From: Methanoregula sp.
Lineage (GTDB): Archaea; Halobacteriota; Methanomicrobia; Methanomicrobiales; Methanospirillaceae
Assembly (NCBI GenBank): GCA_026625165.1
Contig: CP112999.1
Location: 1,302,001-1,366,000 of the forward strand
Length of the DNA: 64,000 bases
Reading direction: 5' to 3'
The notes under the pieces are model-generated. The model saw only the letters and a list, made by a program, of their open reading frames with translations. It searched no databases and was not told the origin of the DNA. The translations under genes and the position numbers were made by a program. This document shows, piece after piece, positions 52,956 through 61,633 of this stretch (position 1 is the first letter of the stretch; the number at the start of each line of letters is the position of its first letter).

Positions 52956-54145
52956 AAGACATATTCTTCGATCTCTCTGTGCGCAGCGTAAAACTCAATT
53001 TCATGCGCTCGCTCCTTGCGTCCATTGGGATCGTCATCGGGGTTGTTGCCATATCGTCCATGGGGATGCTTGGGACAAACATGCAGCTGATGGTCAAAGA
53101 CCAGCTAACGGCGGGCGTCAATACGATTGTTATCACTCCGGATGTTGTGAGGGCTGAACCGGGGTCAACCATTACCTCCACATCGGGTATCACCGAAAGC
53201 CAGCTTAATGATATCCGGGACGCGGCTGGAATAAACGGGGTCATCCCGATTGACCGGACAAACACCCAGTTCTCGATAGGGTCAAATGACGGGAGAGGTT
53301 CGATCTACGGGCTCGATGTAAATGACATTAAAAATATCATGAACGTTACCGAAGGCTCAACGATTCGCGGGGAAAGCGATGCCATTGTCGGTGCCACCAT
53401 CGCAAGCAGGTTTAATTTAAAAATCGGCACCCGGATCAAGGTCGGTGAGCCCAATTTGAGTGTCACCCGGCCGGTGATCCGGGTGGTAGGCATTCTCCCG
53501 ACAGTGGGAATGTCATCTTCCAATGGCATTAATACGGATAATGCGATTGTTGTATCCGATACCTGGTATAGCGCCCAGTTCGGCGGGGATAAAGTGTATG
53601 ACCAGGTGAACGTGAACCTAAAGGATGTCAGCACCCTTTCGGCTGTTGAAACGGCGATTGCAAAAAAAGTCAACCGTAATAAAGAGGTTGTGCGGATCTC
53701 CGATTCCAGCTCACGGATCTCAAGTATCGCTTCAACCTTAAGCTCCCTCACCACATTCATCCTTGCGATCGGAAGTATCTCGCTCCTTGTCGCTGCGACA
53801 AGTATATTCAACGTGATGATGATGTCGGTCAATGAACGCGTGCAGGAGATCGGCATCCTGCTCTCCATCGGGACAGAGAAAGGCGAAGTGCGACGGATGT
53901 TCCTGTATGAAGCGTTCATCCTGGGAATTATCGGTGCCACCATTGGCGGGGTCATGAGCCTTGTCATCGGGTACTCGGTGGTAAGTGCGATGATTGGCAA
54001 TACGGCATATTTCTTCAAGCCGGACAGCCTGATCTATGTCCCTTACGGGATGGTAATCGGCGTTGTTGTCTGTGTCTTGTCCGGTCTGTATCCTGCGTGG
54101 AAGGCATCCAACATGGACCCTATCGACGCGCTCAGGCAGGAGTGA
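52952..54145 (+). CDS. MacB/FtsX-type ABC permease
   Basis: The 397-residue protein has one N-terminal span (MRSLLASIGIVIGVVAISSMG), an extracytoplasmic MacB periplasmic core domain (about 45-265), then three spans of the FtsX domain (LTTFILAIGSISLLVAATSIFNVMMMSVNER, FILGIIGATIGGVMSLVIGYSVV and MVIGVVVCVLSGLYPAWKAS). This is the full MacB plan. The GTG start overlaps the ATPase stop. With the secreted COG1361 protein it makes a three-gene efflux or envelope-stress unit. Confidence 0.93.
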   Translation: MKDIFFDLSVRSVKLNFMRSLLASIGIVIGVVAISSMGMLGTNMQLMVKDQLTAGVNTIVITPDVVRAEPGSTITSTSGITESQLNDIRDAAGINGVIPIDRTNTQFSIGSNDGRGSIYGLDVNDIKNIMNVTEGSTIRGESDAIVGATIASRFNLKIGTRIKVGEPNLSVTRPVIRVVGILPTVGMSSSNGINTDNAIVVSDTWYSAQFGGDKVYDQVNVNLKDVSTLSAVETAIAKKVNRNKEVVRISDSSSRISSIASTLSSLTTFILAIGSISLLVAATSIFNVMMMSVNERVQEIGILLSIGTEKGEVRRMFLYEAFILGIIGATIGGVMSLVIGYSVVSAMIGNTAYFFKPDSLIYVPYGMVIGVVVCVLSGLYPAWKASNMDPIDALRQE

Positions 54146-54253
54146 GCAGGGAAGAACACTCCCTTTTTAACTTTAGAATTCAGCATCGGGCAGGTTGAGG
54201 AATAAAAAGGTTGCCAAAGAAAATGACCGCGGGCCGGCGCTGACAACTGCAGG

Positions 54254-55156
54254 TCAATGGAATCCGGAGGAGACGAGGTCAACCTGACCGGTGATTGCGG
54301 CTGCAAGTATCCGGAGATTGTTGACAAACGGAGATTTTTGTTCAAGGAGCCCTGAGACCTCCGGCTCAATGCGGAGCACTTCCTGGTTAAACGGCAAATA
54401 AAACAGCCGGGAAAATTCCTCAAGCTCTTGCACCTTTCTGCCGATTTTGCCTTCATCTTCCTGTCCGGCTGCCCGGTTTACAACGAAAACGACCTGCCCT
54501 ATCCCCAGTTGCCGAGCGAGGTCTGCCGACTCTCTGGCTACGGAAAGGGCATTGTAGGACGGATCTGCCATTACGATCGCCGTGGAAAACCCATCGGCGA
54601 CTGCCCTCCCGAAATGTTCAAGTCCCGCCGGGGTGTCAAGAAGGATCACCTCATCGGAAAAAAGCCTGATGTTGCGGAGGATAGAAGAAAGCAGTGTATA
54701 TTCGGGGCACAGGCAGCCTGTCCCGGCCTGCTTGACCCCACCCATGACAAGGAGCCGGAGGTTGGGAGCAACCCTGACGGAGAACCGGTCGACCACATCA
54801 CCCACATCGGGGTTTAGCGTTAACAACCCCCCGGGAGACAGGTCAGGGCTGGCACCGGTCTTCTCACGGATATAGTCCGGGCTCCTGCAGACCGGCACGA
54901 TCTGTTTTGCTTCATTTGGGGCAATTCCCAGCGTCACTGCAAGGTTTTTCTGGGGATCGCCGTCAACGGCAAGTACCCGTAATCCCTCCCGCGCAAACAA
55001 ATGGGAGAGAAGCGCGACAAGGGTGGTCTTGCCCACTCCGCCCTTGCCCGTCACAACAACGCGTATTCCTTCTTTATTGCCGCGGATCGTTGTGGTTCCC
55101 CCTGTCATTGCACGCAGCGGCACAGCGGTCCCGGATGCTCCAGAGCCGAAGTTCAT
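54254..55156 (-). CDS. cooC: CooC-type nickel insertion ATPase
   Basis: The 300-residue protein is a MinD/ParA-like ATPase with the P-loop VVVTGKGGVGKTTL and the deviant lysine. VDGDPQKNLAVTLGI and the cysteines in GTGCLCPEY (the CxC that binds Ni/Zn) identify CooC, which loads nickel into CO dehydrogenase. The ATG at 55156 overlaps the cooS stop (ATGA), so it is translated with cooS. The N-terminus is about 30 residues longer than usual before the P-loop. Confidence 0.93.
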   Translation of the reverse strand: MNFGSGASGTAVPLRAMTGGTTTIRGNKEGIRVVVTGKGGVGKTTLVALLSHLFAREGLRVLAVDGDPQKNLAVTLGIAPNEAKQIVPVCRSPDYIREKTGASPDLSPGGLLTLNPDVGDVVDRFSVRVAPNLRLLVMGGVKQAGTGCLCPEYTLLSSILRNIRLFSDEVILLDTPAGLEHFGRAVADGFSTAIVMADPSYNALSVARESADLARQLGIGQVVFVVNRAAGQEDEGKIGRKVQELEEFSRLFYLPFNQEVLRIEPEVSGLLEQKSPFVNNLRILAAAITGQVDLVSSGFH

Positions 55157-57111
55157 ATCCCCAGCTCGGTCCGCTTCCGCTCGATGTGACTTGTGATAAG
55201 ATCCGCTGCTTTGACCGGGTCTGGTTCTACCGCGAAGCTCGCGTTCACCGCACCCTTGAGCCCTTCGGTCAGCAGCGATATTACAGCCGGGCTGCCGGAG
55301 ATATGCGGCATAACACCAAGCACGGTGTAGACCCCGGATGCAACGAAGTACGCACCGATAGAGACTGCCTTCTGGGAGTACCATTCCGGCGCTGCACCCG
55401 CAATAGGCAGCTTGTGGATGGGGACGTTGAGCGCATTTCCAAGCTCCGCAGCGAGGACAAGGATTCGGGAGTTGTCAACACAGGAACCCATGTGGATTAC
55501 TGGGGGGATTTTTAAGGATTCGCATACCGCTCGCAGGTCATCACCTGCCAGTGCAGCCGCTTCCGGCCGGAGGAGACCGGCTTTTCCAGAGGCAATCGCC
55601 GCGCAGCCTGTCTCAACGCAGAGAATATTTTTCTTAATGAGTTCCTTTGCCAGTGTCACATGGCCAAAGTCGTGTTTTACATGCGGGTTGTTGCATCCGA
55701 CAATCCCGACCGCTCCACGGATCTTACCGGCAGCGATCAGATCGATAAGGGGCTTGAAGGAACCACCCAGCGCTTTTTTGATCGCTTCGTTGGAGAAACC
55801 GGACATCAGCGGGACAGGTTCTCCGGGAATCATGACCCTTTTGGGGTTCCGGTTTTTGAAGTTCTCGACCGCCATCCTTACGATCGCTTTTGCAGTCTGG
55901 TAGCCCTTGTCGGCTCTAAAATCGAAGTAGTACGATCCGGGAATCTTTGCTTTGGAGCTTGTCGATATGATGAGAGTATGGTAACAGCTCGCGGTCCTCG
56001 GGAGCGATGGGAAGATACACTGGTAATCGACGATCATCGCTTCAAGGGCGCCTGTCGTGATAACGAGTTCCTGGTTCAGGTGGTTGCCGCTCATCGGGAT
56101 ACCCTTGCGCATCAGTAACTCGCTTCCCGTGCAGCATAACCCGACAAGGTTGATCCCTTTCGCACCGTGTTTCTTTGCGAGCGCCAAAAACTCGGGGTCC
56201 GCGACAGCTTTCACGACCATCTCTGATAGCACCGGGTTGTGGCCATGAACGGCGATATTCACATGGTCTTCTTTGAGCACCGCAAGGTTGACACGGGATT
56301 TCAGGATCGATGGCGTACCGAACAGGACATCGGAGATATCTGTCCCGATCATTGACCCGCCCCATCCGTCCGAGAGACTGCAACGGAGTCCCTGCAGCAG
56401 AATGTTGGTATAATCTGCCCCGACACCCATCTGGATCCGGTGCATGCAGTCCACCACTTCGCGGTCGATCCCCCTCGGGGTGATTCCGAGCGCATTCCAG
56501 ATATCCCGGGTTGCTTTCGGGGCACGGTTTAGGAGCTGGAGTGTGTTTTTCACCATCCCGTACTCTTCGAGCATGGCACGCCCGAGTTCGGCGGCAAGTT
56601 TCTCCGTGCTCTTGCCCTCGGTTCTGATACTATATTCCACACAAAGGCGGCGAAGTTTTTCCGGATCGGAAATACCGTAGTCCTTTGTCTTTCCGGTGCC
56701 GACAAGGTACAATGTTTCAACAATATCCCGGCCATGATCAGAATGCGCCGCAGAACCAGTCGCAATGGTGTCCAGAAGGTTGCGGGCAACGATCAGATCC
56801 GCATCAGCACCACAGACACCGCGGATGCGGTGGGGCGGGATGATCCGGCACGGGCCCATGGTGCACCGCGAACAGGATATTCCCGCTTCACAATACTTGC
56901 ACGGAGGCTGCTGCATCTCAAACCGGTCCCAGACCGTTTCGATGCCCTCCTTCATCGTCATTTCAAGGAGTGGTTTTGCATTCTCATCGATCGTTCTGGC
57001 TTCTTTCTTCTCTTCGATTAACACAGGGTTCAGGAGGGACATCCGGGCACGATCGAGCTCGCAGACATCGATCCGTTCACGGATCAACTTGGGTTTTGGT
57101 TCTTCTGCCAT
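55153..57111 (-). CDS. cooS: Anaerobic Ni-CO dehydrogenase catalytic subunit
   Basis: CooS interconverts CO and CO2 at a Ni-Fe-S C-cluster. The 652-residue protein has the N-terminal cluster cysteines (PPCKYCEAGISCSRCTMGPCRI), DADLIVARNLL, HGHNPVLSEM, LVGLCCTGSELLMR, and GIVGCNNPHVKHD, VETGCAAIASGKAGLL and MGSCVDNSRIL with the other C-cluster ligands. It is the monofunctional (bacterial CooS) type, not the CdhA of the acetyl-CoA synthase complex. No cooF or hydrogenase gene is adjacent. Its ATG at 57111 starts MAEEPKP. Confidence 0.96.
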   Translation of the reverse strand: MAEEPKPKLIRERIDVCELDRARMSLLNPVLIEEKKEARTIDENAKPLLEMTMKEGIETVWDRFEMQQPPCKYCEAGISCSRCTMGPCRIIPPHRIRGVCGADADLIVARNLLDTIATGSAAHSDHGRDIVETLYLVGTGKTKDYGISDPEKLRRLCVEYSIRTEGKSTEKLAAELGRAMLEEYGMVKNTLQLLNRAPKATRDIWNALGITPRGIDREVVDCMHRIQMGVGADYTNILLQGLRCSLSDGWGGSMIGTDISDVLFGTPSILKSRVNLAVLKEDHVNIAVHGHNPVLSEMVVKAVADPEFLALAKKHGAKGINLVGLCCTGSELLMRKGIPMSGNHLNQELVITTGALEAMIVDYQCIFPSLPRTASCYHTLIISTSSKAKIPGSYYFDFRADKGYQTAKAIVRMAVENFKNRNPKRVMIPGEPVPLMSGFSNEAIKKALGGSFKPLIDLIAAGKIRGAVGIVGCNNPHVKHDFGHVTLAKELIKKNILCVETGCAAIASGKAGLLRPEAAALAGDDLRAVCESLKIPPVIHMGSCVDNSRILVLAAELGNALNVPIHKLPIAGAAPEWYSQKAVSIGAYFVASGVYTVLGVMPHISGSPAVISLLTEGLKGAVNASFAVEPDPVKAADLITSHIERKRTELGI

Positions 57112-57262
57112 TTCATACACCACGATAATCGATTAGTACGTGGTAATCAATTCAGGCGATATTTATAACTTCTTCTGATGTGAAGGGTCTTATTTTGACT
57201 ATTGGGTAATTAAAAAAAAACGGGTGAGAAGTAGTCTTATACCAAAATGAAAATAATAAAAA

Positions 57263-57533
57263 AGGGTATAGTACCATTCTAACCACCAATTTTTCTTTGA
57301 ACAATTGGAAAAGTAATTCATTCAGACACTCATGGGGGCTTCGCCATCGGCTCGCCCCCGCCATTGAGGCGACCCCCATATTGCGATATATGGGTAAAAT
57401 CCTGTTTGAGCCGGGATCAACCATGTCTTACATTATCTCACTTTTTTTCTAACTATTTAATTTCTAATTTTTCAGCTAATTTTTACATCTGAACTCAAAT
57501 TTTATTTTAGTGGTTTAATAAGGACTATACCCT
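57263..57533. repeat. Inverted-repeat-bounded element with GC-rich hairpin (unclassified)
   Basis: The 527-bp gap between cooS and the helicase gene is AT-rich, but holds an inverted repeat: AGGGTATAGTACC (57263-57275) and GGACTATACCCT (57522-57533). Between them lies a sharply GC-rich block (57330-57422). There, ATGGGGGCTTCGCC (57332-57345) pairs with GGCGACCCCCAT (57368-57379), and GGGGGC (57334) can alternatively pair with GCCCCC (57354). It may be a MITE-like or IS remnant, or a structured RNA. A 90-codon frame across it is not convincing as a gene. Confidence 0.4.
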
Positions 57534-57638
57534 AAAAATCAAAAATCGTTACCGGATACGGTCTGCTGGCATGTCCGACTGCGCCATTCCTGATGTGTCC
57601 GGGATTCGCTGTGCCCACAGGTTGAGGGTGGATTAATC

Positions 57639-58943
57639 CTATCCCTGGCTGCCTGCATCCATCTGTAACTTCAGCAGCGCAGCGGCGATCTCAAGAGATG
57701 TGTAATCGTCCACCATGATCCGCTCGATTGTCTCCAGCTGTTTGTCAAGGTTGCCCGCATCGATGGTCTGTTTGATCTTGTCGGCAAGGGCTTTTATCCG
57801 TGATTCTGCAGCATCACGCGCCGAGGGGATCGGGATCCGCGAGATCGTGATATTTGCGATACGCTGGATCTCGCGCATCTTGTATACATCTTCAGGGCCT
57901 ACAAACGTGATCGCACGTCCGCTCCTGCCCGCCCGCGCCGTCCTGCCGATCCGGTGGACATAATATTCGGCCACCTGCGGGACGTCTAAGTTGACGACAA
58001 GATCGATATCATCCACGTCAATACCCCGCGCTGCGACGTCGGTTGCGACAAGTAAGTCGATCTCCCCTTTGCGGAACTGCGCCATCACCCGGTCACGCTG
58101 GGACTGTTTTAAGTCCCCATGAATTTCCCCGACACGGTACCCAAGGGTCTTGAGCCTTTTTGTCAACTGGTCGACCCGCCGCTTTGTATTGCAGAACACC
58201 AGCACAAGCTTGGGGTCCATCTGGTCAAGGAGGCGGCAGAGGATATCGAATTTGTCCCGGCTGTGCACCTCGACATACCTCTGTTCGACCTGGGGGACGG
58301 TCAGTTCCTTATGGGGGATCTCGACAAATTCGGGGTTCTTCTGGAACCGGCGCGAGATCGCTAAGATCGGCTTGGGGAGGGTTGCAGAGAAAAGGATGGT
58401 CTGGCGGTCTTTGGGAGTCTGCCCGATAATCGTTTCGATATCAGGCAAAAATCCCATGTCCAGCATCTGGTCTGCCTCGTCAAGGACGACCATCTTCACC
58501 CGGGACAGCGACAGCGTCCTGCGGCGGAGGTGGTCAAGCACGCGCCCCGGTGTCCCGACAACGATCTGGACGCCGGTCTTTAACGAGCGCAACTGGCGTT
58601 CGATCGGCTGCCCGCCATAGATGGGCAGCACAGTCGTGTGGGCCATGTGAGCTGCAAGCAGGGCAATCTCTTCTGCTGTCTGGATTGCCAGTTCCCTCGT
58701 GGGGGAGAGGATGATGACCTGCGTCTGCCTGTCGCGGGGATCAAGCCGTTCGAGGGCAGGGATGCCAAACGCCGCGGTTTTTCCCGTGCCGGTCTTTGCC
58801 TGACCGGTCACGTCATTACCTGCGAGGATTATGGGTATTGCACTGGTCTGGATTGGTGTGGGCTCTTCAAAGCCCATATCTTCGATAGCCCTGAGTATTT
58901 TCGGGCTGATGCTGAAGTTTTTGAATGAAAAAGAAGTTTCCAT
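57639..58943 (-). CDS. DEAD-box RNA helicase
   Basis: The 434-residue ATPase has all helicase motifs: Q motif EEPTPIQTSAIP, I AKTGTGKT, Ia PTRELAIQ, GG, TPGR, II VLDEADQM, III SAT, IV LVFCNTKR, V TDVAARGID and VI HRIGRTARAG. It would unwind structured RNA, for example in ribosome assembly or cold adaptation. A short C-terminal extension (about 380-434) is helical and charged. The ATG at 58943 starts METSFSFKNF. A cold-shock type role is likely in this lineage but is not shown here. Confidence 0.95.
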   Translation of the reverse strand: METSFSFKNFSISPKILRAIEDMGFEEPTPIQTSAIPIILAGNDVTGQAKTGTGKTAAFGIPALERLDPRDRQTQVIILSPTRELAIQTAEEIALLAAHMAHTTVLPIYGGQPIERQLRSLKTGVQIVVGTPGRVLDHLRRRTLSLSRVKMVVLDEADQMLDMGFLPDIETIIGQTPKDRQTILFSATLPKPILAISRRFQKNPEFVEIPHKELTVPQVEQRYVEVHSRDKFDILCRLLDQMDPKLVLVFCNTKRRVDQLTKRLKTLGYRVGEIHGDLKQSQRDRVMAQFRKGEIDLLVATDVAARGIDVDDIDLVVNLDVPQVAEYYVHRIGRTARAGRSGRAITFVGPEDVYKMREIQRIANITISRIPIPSARDAAESRIKALADKIKQTIDAGNLDKQLETIERIMVDDYTSLEIAAALLKLQMDAGSQG

Positions 58944-59183
58944 TTATCAGGTATTGGTGTTCTGATGTCTTTATATATCTTATTGGACAAAAAATTAAAC
59001 CCTGCAGGCAATCGGATACTGGAATAAAAATCCAAAAAAATTCCCGCTTCTGTTTTACACGGGATTTTTTGCACTGGACCGTACACACAATACCTTAATC
59101 CCGTCAGACATCATTTCTATATACTCTGATACAGCGTTTTAAGCAGAAATTGGGTTATCAGGAAATAAGAAGGAGTGGATTAA

Positions 59184-59522
59184 CTGTCATTCAGGAAAGA
59201 CCAGAATAACGGGGAATTTGATGTTGAGACTCAGAACGAGACCGGTACTGAAGTTATCCGCGTCCGTCTGCCAAAAAAACGGAACCGCGAGATGTTTGCT
59301 TCTGCTGACCTCATGATGGGGGCAAACCACATACGTGTCCGGTGTTTCGATGGCGTCACCCGCATGGGCAGGATCAAGGGCAAGATCAAAAAAAGGGTCT
59401 GGATCCGGGAAGGAGATACGTTAATTGTTATTCCATGGAGCTTCCAGGACGAAAAATGTGATATTGTGTACAGATACCTCAAACCACAGGTCGAGTGGTT
59501 GCGAAGAAACCGGTACCTGTAA
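59184..59522 (+). CDS. Translation initiation factor aIF1A, apparent CTG start
   Basis: aIF1A binds the small ribosomal subunit A site and helps choose the start codon. The 112-residue frame contains VIRVRLPKKRNREMFA and the S1-like fold, with VRCFDGVTRMGRIKGK, KKRVWIREGD and VIPWSFQDEK. The first ATG in frame (59292) falls after the conserved RVRLPKKRNRE stretch and would remove 36 residues. A TAA stop lies at 59181, and the codon right after it is CTG at 59184, six nt after AAGGAGTG. No ATG, GTG or TTG lies between. CTG initiation is therefore the best reading, and it gives a normal family length. Confidence 0.88.
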   Translation: MSFRKDQNNGEFDVETQNETGTEVIRVRLPKKRNREMFASADLMMGANHIRVRCFDGVTRMGRIKGKIKKRVWIREGDTLIVIPWSFQDEKCDIVYRYLKPQVEWLRRNRYL

Positions 59523-59561
59523 CTTTTTTTTTAAATTTTTTTTATCTTTAGCTTTTTTTTA
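59523..59561 (+). terminator. Multiple oligo-T terminator after aIF1A
   Basis: Three T-runs (59524-59532, 59536-59543 and 59553-59560) follow the aIF1A stop within 40 bp. This is a strong archaeal termination signal. Confidence 0.6.
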
Positions 59562-59712
59562 AACAACTGCGGCATATCAATCGATTCAAGCATAAAAAAA
59601 TCCCTTCTGGCACAGGGCATAATACTTCCGGTGTGCCCCACCTCCTGATGAGGCATGACTACATCATCCTGCAGGACATATACTAATATGTGATTCGTTC
59701 ACAGGATGAAAA

Positions 59713-59976
59713 ATGAAAGGGATATTTCTTGATTCACGGGTCTTTGTGCCTGACCCCACGCAGATCCAGATCCTCAAAACAGTGGCAGAAAAACCAGCAT
59801 GCCATATCAGTCATGTTGTGCACCAGCTGCTTCCTGACTACAGCGAGAGCAGCGTTCGCTCGGGCGTCCACAAGCTGCTCTCAAAAAGATATCTGGACGG
59901 TGGGAAAGCCAACAACGAGATCCTTTTAAGGATCACATCGGGCGGCCGCATGGCCCTCCAGCGGACAGCGGACTGA
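59713..59976 (+). CDS. Small winged-helix protein
   Basis: The 87-residue protein looks like one winged helix: PTQIQILKTVAEKPACHISHVV, then YSESSVRSGVHKLLSKRYLDGGKAN, and a wing NNEILLRITSGGRMAL. It resembles PadR/ArsR-like DNA-binding folds but has no sensing domain. I do not recognise the family. Fifteen nt before it are GGATGAAAA, a weak Shine-Dalgarno. The target is unknown. Confidence 0.65.
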   Translation: MKGIFLDSRVFVPDPTQIQILKTVAEKPACHISHVVHQLLPDYSESSVRSGVHKLLSKRYLDGGKANNEILLRITSGGRMALQRTAD

Positions 59977-60163
59977 CTGCCGGGCAATCATTATATTATT
60001 TTTTTATTCCTTGTAACCTTTAGGCAAACAAGAGTCTTTTTTTGTAAAAAATTCTTTTTACGACTGCGTCACAGTCAGGCAATAAAGGGTATCCCAAGGA
60101 TTTATCATCCGGATCGTTGTTCATTGTAGCAGGTTAAAGAACACATAAAGGAGACCGATCGCG

Positions 60164-61228
60164 GTGATTTCACTCCGTTTTTACCGGATTTATGACATTG
60201 GCAGGGAGATTGACCTTGACTGGCTGGAGCGCGAGCTTGCAGAGAGCTTTGTAACGGCAAGGGCGAGTTTCTTGAGGGTCAAGCAAAAGTCTATCATGAT
60301 CGAAGATCCGCCTCTCGCCATCCGGATGCAGCCGGTGCAGGTGGAGCGGCAAGGGAAAACATTTGAGTTTTCCGTTGTCGCACGGGTATATGATATCGGT
60401 GTGATCAGTTTCTGTTTTGTTTACGAAAACCCTGCTGCGGATTATTCCATGCTCAGCGAGATCACGTTTAAGTTTGCCGGCCAGGAAGGGCTGTCAGACT
60501 TATTCTTCGAGAACCTGACAAAACTGGGAGAGATCATCCGCCCGCATATCAGGAACTTTGCAATCGACCGGGATTTCTTTGAAGATTATACCGTCTATTT
60601 GACCGACCGGAGGGACGACACGGTTGACCCGGTACCACTGCTCATCGGCGAAACGACAGAAATCTCCCCCCAGATGAGAGAGGAGATTATCCGGAATTCG
60701 CTCAGTTACACCCCGGACGACCTTGCATTAATCTCATGGGATTCCGCGCTCCTCTGCAACCCGGAAGTTCCGACCGATCTCATTGACCTTATTGAATACG
60801 CCAATGTACAAGTCCTCGAGCTGAGGTACTATGACCGGGAACTGACCCGGCAGATGGAGAAGATGTATGACGATATTGAACATGCCGACCGTATGTGGCG
60901 GTTCCTCCGGATGCACCAGTACCATACAATCATGGGGAAACAGATGGAGACATATGCAGAGATCTCCGAGATTATTGAGAAAGTCAACAACCTGATCAAG
61001 GTCACCGAGGACGTGTATTATGCCCGGGTCTATGCAACTGCATTAAAAGTGTTCCGGAGCGGCCAGTGGAGCAGGAGCGTGAGCCGTAAGATTGATGTGA
61101 TCCGGGAAAACTATTCGATGCTTTCCGACGAGGTCCGCATCCAGCACTCCAATTTCCTCGAATGGATTATCATCATCCTGATCGCCATGGAGTTTTTCTT
61201 TGCCATCTGGCAAAGCATGCGGGGATAG
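60164..61228 (+). CDS. RMD1/YagE-type DUF155 protein
   Basis: The 354-residue protein has the RMD1/DUF155 pattern: WDSALLCNPEVPTDLIDLIEYANVQVLELRYYD, a helical region (EIIEKVNNLIKVTEDVYYARVYATALKVF), and a C-terminal span (LEWIIIILIAMEFFFAIWQ). Fungal and human relatives act in mitochondrial translation, while the prokaryotic role is unknown. The GTG at 60164 follows AAAGGAGA by nine nt. It should be anchored in the membrane by its C-terminus, with the bulk in the cytoplasm. Confidence 0.85.
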   Translation: MISLRFYRIYDIGREIDLDWLERELAESFVTARASFLRVKQKSIMIEDPPLAIRMQPVQVERQGKTFEFSVVARVYDIGVISFCFVYENPAADYSMLSEITFKFAGQEGLSDLFFENLTKLGEIIRPHIRNFAIDRDFFEDYTVYLTDRRDDTVDPVPLLIGETTEISPQMREEIIRNSLSYTPDDLALISWDSALLCNPEVPTDLIDLIEYANVQVLELRYYDRELTRQMEKMYDDIEHADRMWRFLRMHQYHTIMGKQMETYAEISEIIEKVNNLIKVTEDVYYARVYATALKVFRSGQWSRSVSRKIDVIRENYSMLSDEVRIQHSNFLEWIIIILIAMEFFFAIWQSMRG

Positions 61229-61292
61229 AAATTTAAAATAAGAACGGAACTGTATCGTAAAATATTTTTTAAAAACAAAAGAGAGAAAAAAA

Positions 61293-61460
61293 TTAAAACC
61301 GGGGTTTCCGGTGCTTCGGGAGGCAGTCCTGGCAATAGACAGGTCTTCCCTCGGTCGGCTTAAATGGAACTTCGCAATCTTTACCGCAGTCTGAACAGAC
61401 TACTTTTGTCATTTCACGGGGGCCGAAGTTTCTCGGGCCACCAAATTTTGATCCGTACAT
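61293..61460 (-). CDS. Zinc-ribbon miniprotein (CxxC-CxxC)
   Basis: The 55-residue product has a Gly-rich basic start (MYGSKFGGPRNFGPREM), then KVVCSDCGKDCEVPFKPTEG with VYCQDCLPKH: two CxxC pairs spaced like the CxxC-x17-CxxC zinc-ribbon proteins of archaea. It probably binds zinc and perhaps nucleic acid. It is too short for a 60-codon cut-off. It converges with the DUF155 gene, and is divergent from the fusion gene at 61634. Confidence 0.75.
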   Translation of the reverse strand: MYGSKFGGPRNFGPREMTKVVCSDCGKDCEVPFKPTEGRPVYCQDCLPKHRKPRF

Positions 61461-61633
61461 AATGTTTCTCAAACAGCCTTTTGTTAGAAAACTGTATACT
61501 TAAGAGAACGGCTGAGGTTAAGAAGCTCTGCATGCCTGCAGGGGCACATGCACCTTGTTTGGAGGGCAGGTTTGCCAGCATCCTACGCGCAATCGTTTCT
61601 CTTATCTCCTGAACCACCCCACCAGTGAGTGTG

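Noticed and set aside
57152-57424. 90-codon minus-strand frame in the cooS-helicase gap.
   Set aside because: It runs through the GC-rich hairpin and AT-rich sequence alike, has no start signal and no protein-like composition; it is treated as part of the repeat element.
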